Origin: an uncultured Pelagibacteraceae bacterium
GTDB lineage: Bacteria; Pseudomonadota; Alphaproteobacteria; Pelagibacterales; Pelagibacteraceae
Reading direction: 5' to 3'
Assembly: GCA_902551455.1 (NCBI GenBank)
Contig: CACDDC010000008.1
Coordinates: 1 to 40,974 of the forward strand
DNA length: 40,974 nucleotides
Part shown: piece by piece, positions 35,828-40,974 of the stretch
Position numbering within the stretch: position 1 is the stretch's first letter
Layout of the letters: every line of letters begins with the position of its first letter
Notes under the pieces: generated by a model
The model's database searches: none
The model's input: the letters and a program-made list of their open reading frames with translations, nothing else
What the model was told of the DNA's origin: nothing
Translations under genes and position numbers: made by a program

Positions 35828-36286
35828 ATGACTAAATTTATTAAAAATAACGAGATAAAATCTGATTGGTATGAAATAGATGCTAAAAATGCTGTTGTTG
35901 GTAGACTTGCGACAATCATATCAAAGATAATAAGGGGGAAAAACAAAAGTACATATACACCCCATATGGACCATGGTGATTTTGTGGTCGTTAAAAATAT
36001 AGAACAAATTAAATTTACAGGTAATAAATTTGAAAACAAAAAATACTATAAACATACTGGTTATCCTGGTGGAATTAAGGAAACCACACCATCTAAATTA
36101 CACAATAAAAAACCTGAAGAGGTATTAAAGCTTGCTGTTAAAAGAATGTTGCCAACTGGACCGCTAGCAAAAAAACAATTAACTAAATTAAAAATTTATT
36201 CTGGTTCATCACACCCACATGCTGCACAAAATCCAAAAATAATTGAATTGTCAAAGTTAAATAATAAAAATATTGTAAGAAATTAA
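35828..36286 (+). CDS. rplM: 50S ribosomal protein L13
   Basis: The 152-aa large-subunit ribosomal protein has the L13 signature: WYEIDAKNAVVGRLATIISKIIRGKNKSTYTPHMDHGDFVVVKN, then KFTGNK, YKHTGYPGGIKETTPSKL, LAVKRMLPTGPLAKKQLTKLKIYSGSSHPHAAQNP. Length is normal for Alphaproteobacteria. It forms the near-universal rplM-rpsI pair with a 2-bp gap. A good promoter candidate lies directly upstream. Confidence 0.98.
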   Translation: MTKFIKNNEIKSDWYEIDAKNAVVGRLATIISKIIRGKNKSTYTPHMDHGDFVVVKNIEQIKFTGNKFENKKYYKHTGYPGGIKETTPSKLHNKKPEEVLKLAVKRMLPTGPLAKKQLTKLKIYSGSSHPHAAQNPKIIELSKLNNKNIVRN

Positions 36287-36288
36287 AT

Positions 36289-36708
36289 ATGGAAGTTATC
36301 CCAAACATCAATACAAATTTTAAAGATAGTAAATATGCTACTGGAAAAAGAAAAACATCTATTGCTAAAGTATGGATTAAAAAGGGTACAGGTCAAATTA
36401 TTGTTAATGGAAAAAAATATGATGATTATTTTACAAGAGAGAGTCACAAAATGCAACTATTGAGACCTTTTGAAATAATTAATCAACCAACTGATTATGA
36501 CGTTAAGTGCAATGTTAAAGGTGGTGGTTTAACAGGTCAAGTTGGTGCAATGGTTCATGGAATTTCAAAAGCATTGTTGTTATTTGACTCTCAATTAAAA
36601 CAATCATTAAAAAAAGAGAAATTAACCACAAGAGACTCCAGATCTGTAGAAAGAAAGAAATACGGACATAGGAAGGCTCGAAGAAGTTTTCAATTTTCTA
36701 AAAGATAA
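36289..36708 (+). CDS. rpsI: 30S ribosomal protein S9
   Basis: The 139-aa small-subunit ribosomal protein contains YATGKRKTSIAKVWIKKGTGQIIVNGK, YDVKCNVKGGGLTGQVGAMVHGISKALL and the basic C terminus TRDSRSVERKKYGHRKARRSFQFSKR, whose tail reaches the P-site tRNA. A short, non-conserved N-terminal extension of about 15 residues precedes the fold, as is common in Alphaproteobacteria. It is cotranscribed with rplM. A T-rich tract without an obvious hairpin lies between it and argC. Confidence 0.98.
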   Translation: MEVIPNINTNFKDSKYATGKRKTSIAKVWIKKGTGQIIVNGKKYDDYFTRESHKMQLLRPFEIINQPTDYDVKCNVKGGGLTGQVGAMVHGISKALLLFDSQLKQSLKKEKLTTRDSRSVERKKYGHRKARRSFQFSKR

Positions 36709-36741
36709 TTTATTTTTTTTTTTCAACTGATATATTAAATT

Positions 36742-37764
36742 ATGAAAAAGGTTAACGCTTTAATAGCTGGGTCAACAGGTTATATAGGTTTACAACTTGT
36801 AAAATTATTATTGAAACATAAAAATGTAAAAATTAAGTTTTTATGTGGCAACTCTTCAAAAGGTAAAAATATTTATTTTTATGATAAAGATTTAAAAAAC
36901 AAAAAATTACCAAAGATAATTAAGTTTAAAAAAAATTTACTTAGTAAAGTTGATGTTATTTTTACAGCTCTGCCAAATGGTGAGTCACAAATTATTTCAA
37001 AATTATTATTAAAAAATAATGTATTAATTGATTTGTCGGCTGATTTTAGACTAAATAAAGCTAAAGATTATTTAAAATGGTACAAAATAAAACATAGAGC
37101 AAAACAAAATATAAATAATTCTATATATGCACTACCTGAGATTAAAAAAAATATAATTAAAAATTATAATATTATATCATGTCCAGGATGTTATCCTACA
37201 TCTGCTTTATTACCATTGATTCCTCTTTTGAAAAAAAATCTTATTAATTCTAAAAATATAATTATAGATTCTAAATCAGGTTACTCTGGTGGAGGAAGAG
37301 GAATACATAAAAAATATAAAAATCATAATTTATATAATTCTTTTAGCGCCTATGGCGTTGGTTTTCACAGGCACAATTCTGAGATACAGCAAGAACTAAA
37401 CATATATTCAAAAAAAAAGGTAAATTTCTCATTTACACCTCACTTGTCACCAATGTTTAGAGGAATACTCAGTACAATATATATTGAGATAAATAAAAAT
37501 ACTAATGCATCTAAAATATTAAATTATTTAAAATATTTTTATAAAAATGAAAAATTTGTTAAAATCATGAAAATTAACAATATTTTAAGTACCAATGATG
37601 TAATAAATACAAATTATTGCAATATTTCTGTTTGTAAAACAAAATTTCATAACAAATTAATTATTTTATCAGCCCTTGATAATTTGATAAAAGGTGGGGC
37701 AGGTCAAGCAGTTCAAAATTTAAATATAAGATATGACTTTAATAAATTTAATGGGCTAATATGA
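36742..37764 (+). CDS. argC: N-acetyl-gamma-glutamyl-phosphate reductase ArgC
   Basis: The 340-aa NADPH-dependent enzyme performs the third step of arginine/ornithine synthesis. The N-terminal Rossmann motif is ALIAGSTGYIGLQLVKLL. The catalytic site is ISCPGCYPTSALLPL with Cys150. Other family motifs are FTALPNGESQ, IDLSADFRL, YALPEI, DSKSGYSGGGRG and the final VQNLNIRYDF. Length is typical. In Alphaproteobacteria argC often follows rplM-rpsI, as here. Its stop overlaps the start of a tiny lipoprotein gene by 4 bp. Confidence 0.96.
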   Translation: MKKVNALIAGSTGYIGLQLVKLLLKHKNVKIKFLCGNSSKGKNIYFYDKDLKNKKLPKIIKFKKNLLSKVDVIFTALPNGESQIISKLLLKNNVLIDLSADFRLNKAKDYLKWYKIKHRAKQNINNSIYALPEIKKNIIKNYNIISCPGCYPTSALLPLIPLLKKNLINSKNIIIDSKSGYSGGGRGIHKKYKNHNLYNSFSAYGVGFHRHNSEIQQELNIYSKKKVNFSFTPHLSPMFRGILSTIYIEINKNTNASKILNYLKYFYKNEKFVKIMKINNILSTNDVINTNYCNISVCKTKFHNKLIILSALDNLIKGGAGQAVQNLNIRYDFNKFNGLI

Positions 37765-37931
37765 AAAAGTTTTTTTTAATATTTTTTTTATTAACTTCAT
37801 GTTCGAATTTAAATTCAGAGATCAACAAAATGGTAGAAGATATTGATATATATGAAAATTTAACTTTTGATGAATTTAAAATAAAAATTATAAATTATGT
37901 AAAAGAAAGTAATTATCCAGATATTAATTAA
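37761..37931 (+). CDS. Small predicted lipoprotein of unknown function
   Basis: The 56-aa ORF starts with a basic-hydrophobic signal (MKKFFLIFFLLTSC) ending in a lipobox-like LTSC, making Cys14 the probable lipidated residue and leaving a mature peptide of about 43 residues. The mature part is acidic with a central DEFKIKIINYVKES helix. It overlaps the argC stop by 4 bp (ATGA) and ends 3 bp before hom, so it fits exactly into the operon spacing, which supports its being a real gene. I do not recognise a family. Confidence 0.68.
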   Translation: MKKFFLIFFLLTSCSNLNSEINKMVEDIDIYENLTFDEFKIKIINYVKESNYPDIN

Positions 37932-37934
37932 TAT

Positions 37935-39224
37935 ATGAAAAAAAATATAAATATTGCTGTTATAGGTTTAGGTCAAATAGGAAGTTATTTGCTCAATGAA
38001 ATAAATTTAAAAAAAAAAGATATTGAATTAAAAACTGGAAAAAAAATAAAAGTTGTTGCAATTTCAGCTAAAAATATAAATAAGAAAAGAAAATATAAAA
38101 TTAAAAAAGAAATATTTTATAAAAATCCAATCGATATAATAAAAAAATTGGATGTAGATATTTTATTTGAGGCAATTGGTCAATCAGATGGTATTTCGAA
38201 AAAAATTGTCGAAATATCATTAAAAAATAAAATAAATGTTATTACACCAAATAAAGCACTGATAGCTAAACATGGAGATTTTTTAACCTATTTAGCTGAA
38301 AAAAATAAAGTTAATCTGGAGTTTGAAGCTTCAGTAGCAGGTGGTATTCCAATACTTAGAACTATTAAAGAAGGTTTGGCTACAAATAAAATTAATAAAG
38401 TCTATGGAATTTTAAATGGAACTTGTAATTATATATTGTCTGAAATGGAAAAATCAAAAGAAACATTTTCCAATGTATTAAAAAAAGCTCAAAATTTAGG
38501 GTATGCCGAACCAGGAAATCCAAAATTAGATTTGAATGGTCACGATGCATTTGCAAAAATTAGAATTCTCTCCTCACTTGCTTTTAACAAAAAAATTTCT
38601 AAAGCAAATTGTCTTATGGAAGGTATTGAAAATATCGATTTTAAAGATGTTGAAATAGCAAGTAAACTTAATTATAGAATTAAATTACTGGGTATTACTG
38701 AAATTATTAATAATCAATTATTTGAAAGAGTACATCCTTGCTTAGTCAAAAAGGATAGTTATATAGGAAACGTAAATGGTGTTATGAATGTAGTAATAGT
38801 TCATGGTAATCCAATTGGTGAAAGTATTTTACAAGGTGAAGGTGCTGGTCCTTGCGCCACATCATCAGCATTGATGTCAGATTTATTATCAATTTTAAGA
38901 GGTAATATTAAATATCCTTTTGGCATACCGTCTGCAAAAAGAAAAAAACCCAAAATATATAATATCAAAAATTACAATAATTCATTATATCTTAGATTTG
39001 AAGTTAAAGATAAACCTGGTGTTTTATCTCAAATTACTAAACATCTTGCTAAAAGAAGAATTTCTGTTGAACGCTTGATACAAATACCTGACCATAAAAA
39101 AAAAACTGCTTCAATAGTTATAATTACACATAAATCTAACGAAAATGACGTACAAAACTGCTTAAAATCATTCAAAAACAATAGAAATATTCTAAAAAAA
39201 CCTACGTTAATAAGACTTCTTTAA
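37935..39224 (+). CDS. hom: Homoserine dehydrogenase
   Basis: The 429-aa cytosolic NAD(P)-dependent enzyme reduces aspartate semialdehyde to homoserine, the branch to threonine and methionine. Visible are the N-terminal nucleotide-binding motif AVIGLGQIGSYLL, TPNKALIAKHG, FEASVAGGIPILRTIKEGL, the signature NGTCNYILSEME with YAEPGNPKLDLNGHDAFAKI, and a C-terminal ACT domain from about residue 350 (LRFEVKDKPGVLSQITKHL). The ACT domain implies allosteric feedback, usually by threonine. Its product, after acylation, is the substrate of the MetY-type enzymes 3-6 kb upstream. Confidence 0.97.
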   Translation: MKKNINIAVIGLGQIGSYLLNEINLKKKDIELKTGKKIKVVAISAKNINKKRKYKIKKEIFYKNPIDIIKKLDVDILFEAIGQSDGISKKIVEISLKNKINVITPNKALIAKHGDFLTYLAEKNKVNLEFEASVAGGIPILRTIKEGLATNKINKVYGILNGTCNYILSEMEKSKETFSNVLKKAQNLGYAEPGNPKLDLNGHDAFAKIRILSSLAFNKKISKANCLMEGIENIDFKDVEIASKLNYRIKLLGITEIINNQLFERVHPCLVKKDSYIGNVNGVMNVVIVHGNPIGESILQGEGAGPCATSSALMSDLLSILRGNIKYPFGIPSAKRKKPKIYNIKNYNNSLYLRFEVKDKPGVLSQITKHLAKRRISVERLIQIPDHKKKTASIVIITHKSNENDVQNCLKSFKNNRNILKKPTLIRLL

Positions 39225-40124
39225 ATGGATATATATATCAAACTTTTTGAAGTTTTGTTCCCAGTTTTTTTTATTGTTGGAATTGGATATTTTTTAGGAA
39301 AGAAAAAAAGTGATATAGATACTGTTTTTATAACAAATTATTCTGCTAATTTTGGTGCTCCTGCATTATTTATTTTTGCAATAACATCATCAGGAGTGAC
39401 ATTCAGTATATTTTCTGAATATTTTTTTTATTCAATAATTGCACTTATTTCATTTGCTTTAGTAGGAATAATATTTTTACTGTTAATGAAAAAAGACTAT
39501 ATAAGAGAGTTGCCACCTTTTTTTCTCCCCAATACTGGTAATATGGGTATTCCCATATGTCTTTTTGCTTATGGATCTATGGGGATGGGGGTAGCGGCCG
39601 CTATATCATCTTTAGTTGTTCTTCTTCATTTTACAATAAATATTTTTTTAGCTAGTAAAAAATTTGATATAAATATAATTTTAAAAAGTCCTTCATCCTA
39701 TGCGGTAATTATTGCTGTATGTTTTTTGTATTTTGATCTTAAAATGCCAACTTTTGTAATTAATACTGTTATGTTGTTAGGATATGCAATGATAGTTTTA
39801 ATACTAATGTCTTTGGGTATTTCTTTAACACAATTAAAAGTATTTAGTTTAAAAAATTCTTTGATTTCATCATTTGCAAGAGTTATTTTAGGTCCTGTTA
39901 TTGGTTTTTTAATTATAAAAATATTTAATTTGTCTGGCTACCCTGCCGGTGTATTGTTAATACAATCTTCTATGCCTAGTGCTATTTTGACTTATTTAAT
40001 AGCATCAATGTATTCTCCTAAAGAAATTGTTGATAACATATCTAGCATGATTGTTGTATCTACTTTAATGTCACTTATAACAGTCCCGATAATTGTATTT
40101 TTTGCTTTAAAATATTTTTCTTAA
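39225..40124 (+). CDS. AEC family (auxin efflux carrier-like) transporter
   Basis: The 299-aa membrane protein has about 10 hydrophobic helices in two inverted halves, characteristic of AEC/BART-type carriers. Typical segments are the N-terminal LFPVFFIVGIGYFLGKK, the NTGNMGIPICLFAYG discontinuous-helix motif and, in the second half, PAGVLLIQSSMPSAILTYLIASMY. In bacteria these carry organic acids such as malate or malonate, but the substrate cannot be told here. It follows hom with no gap and overlaps the next transporter gene by one base. Confidence 0.88.
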   Translation: MDIYIKLFEVLFPVFFIVGIGYFLGKKKSDIDTVFITNYSANFGAPALFIFAITSSGVTFSIFSEYFFYSIIALISFALVGIIFLLLMKKDYIRELPPFFLPNTGNMGIPICLFAYGSMGMGVAAAISSLVVLLHFTINIFLASKKFDINIILKSPSSYAVIIAVCFLYFDLKMPTFVINTVMLLGYAMIVLILMSLGISLTQLKVFSLKNSLISSFARVILGPVIGFLIIKIFNLSGYPAGVLLIQSSMPSAILTYLIASMYSPKEIVDNISSMIVVSTLMSLITVPIIVFFALKYFS

Positions 40125-40972
40125 TGAAAGCTATAATTTTTAATTTATCAGCTTGGGTAATGTTGCCAATAATGGACGGGTTTGCAAAATACTTAAGTGC
40201 AACATTGCCTGTTCTACAAATCACTTGGTCGAGATATTTTTTTACAGTTGTTTTTGTCCTTCCAATTATGTTTTTTTTCTTTAAAGAAAGATTAACTTGG
40301 ACAGAGAAGCCAAAACTTCAATTAATTAGAGGCTTGTTGTTATTTTGTGCAAATATTTTATTTTTTTACTCAATTTCAATTATATCTTTAGCAAAGGCTC
40401 TTACCTTGGCTTTTGTTGCACCACTTATAGTAACAGCCTTGTCACCATTTTTGTTAGGGGAAAAAGTCGGATTAAGAAGATGGTCTGCTGTACTAACAGG
40501 TTTTATAGGTTCATTGATAGTAATTAGACCAGGTTTTGTCGATATTAATTTAGCAAGCATAGCTGCTTTAGGCACCGGTATTATGTATGCCTTTTATTTA
40601 ATAGTTACTAGAAAACTTCATAAGTTTGATAATCCTCTTTTGACACTTTTATTAACTGGTACAGTAGGGACTATTATTGGCTCATTAATCATGCCATTTG
40701 TTTGGGTCCAACCATCTATTGTCGAATGGTATATGATGCTTGCAATAGGTTTTTTTGCTTCAATTGGCCATTTGTTTCTAATTTTATCTTTATTGTATGC
40801 TGATGCTTCCAAACTAGCTCCTTTCGGTTACTTTGAAATTGTTCCTAATATTATAATAGGTTATTTTTTCTTTGATCATTTTCCATCTTTATGGCATTTT
40901 GTCGGTCTAGTAATTATTATTAGTTCTGGTGTTTATATTTTTAGAAGAGAATTACATAACAATCCTATCTAA
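40124..40972 (+). CDS. EamA/DMT family transporter
   Basis: The 282-aa inner-membrane protein of the drug/metabolite transporter superfamily has about 10 helices in two EamA repeats. Recognisable are WVMLPIMDGFAKYLS, the Arg-containing QITWSRYFFTVVFVLP, the repeat-ending PLIVTALSPFLLGEKVGLRRWSAVLTGFIGSLIVIRPG and the second copy FGYFEIVPNIIIGYFFFDHFP..LWHFVGLVIIISSGVYI. Substrate unknown; relatives export or import metabolites such as amino acids or purines. The gene is complete, its stop lying 2 bp before the window end. Confidence 0.9.
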   Translation: MKAIIFNLSAWVMLPIMDGFAKYLSATLPVLQITWSRYFFTVVFVLPIMFFFFKERLTWTEKPKLQLIRGLLLFCANILFFYSISIISLAKALTLAFVAPLIVTALSPFLLGEKVGLRRWSAVLTGFIGSLIVIRPGFVDINLASIAALGTGIMYAFYLIVTRKLHKFDNPLLTLLLTGTVGTIIGSLIMPFVWVQPSIVEWYMMLAIGFFASIGHLFLILSLLYADASKLAPFGYFEIVPNIIIGYFFFDHFPSLWHFVGLVIIISSGVYIFRRELHNNPI

Positions 40973-40974
40973 TC

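Noticed and set aside
1-40974. Mobile elements, prophage, CRISPR array, toxin-antitoxin or defence island
   Set aside because: No transposase, integrase, direct-repeat array, att-like repeat or compositionally foreign block was seen; almost all genes are core metabolic, envelope or information-processing genes.

Overview
This window is a very AT-rich, densely packed bacterial chromosome segment. It most resembles the SAR11 clade (Pelagibacterales, marine Alphaproteobacteria). The reasons are inferential: strong A/T bias with Lys/Asn/Ile-rich proteins, spacers of 0-5 bp or overlaps at most junctions, a heterotetrameric sarcosine oxidase operon, a metY gene behind a SAM-II/SAM-V-type riboswitch, and alphaproteobacterial gene strings (pdxJ-acpS-lepB-rnc-recO; rib genes-nusB-thiL-hppA; bamE/CBP3-like chaperone/rpmF-plsX-ihfA-merR). 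I see no mobile element, prophage, CRISPR array, rRNA or obvious horizontally acquired island. No gene-free stretch exceeds 300 bp.

Layout. 1-2.3 kb: trhO (tRNA U34 hydroxylation) and a MATE exporter on the plus strand. 2.25-7.34 kb: soxBDAG on the minus strand, converting sarcosine to glycine with a one-carbon unit passed to folate. A tRNA-Ser(GCT) follows at 7.4 kb, then a minus-strand soluble lytic transglycosylase to 9.7 kb. 9.75-17.1 kb is one plus-strand block: dapA, smpB, folK, relA/spoT, pyrE (frameshifted as given), pdxJ, acpS, lepB, rnc, recO. hemB lies convergently at 17.1-18.1 kb. 18.2-27.7 kb (plus): an AspH-like dioxygenase, rpiB, glyA, nrdR, ribD, ribE, ribB(A), ribH, nusB, thiL and a proton-pumping pyrophosphatase. 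bamE (minus) and a CBP3-like chaperone (plus) share bases of their start codons at 28.2 kb. rpmF, plsX, ihfA, a MerR regulator and rpmG run to 30.7 kb. aroQ (minus) and ctaA (plus) come next. 32.1-35.7 kb (minus) holds metY2, an alpha/beta hydrolase and metY1. 35.8-41 kb (plus): rplM, rpsI, argC, a tiny lipoprotein, hom, an AEC transporter and an EamA/DMT transporter.

How it fits together. SoxBDAG, GlyA and FolK meet at folate one-carbon metabolism. DapA, Hom and the two MetY-type enzymes cover parts of the aspartate family, and the SAM riboswitch ties one MetY to methionine/SAM status. RibD-RibE-RibB-RibH form a riboflavin cluster whose GTP cyclohydrolase II half has decayed. Most of the rest is information processing, envelope and respiration.

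I found no convincing new multi-gene system. The points most worth checking are the pyrE frameshift in an A8 run, the riboswitch serving only one of two metY paralogs with an alpha/beta hydrolase between them, the interlocked bamE/chaperone start codons, the shortened RelA/SpoT, the degenerate RibA domain, and the absence of era and fabH from their usual neighbourhoods. All functions are inferred by reading motifs; no searches were run.
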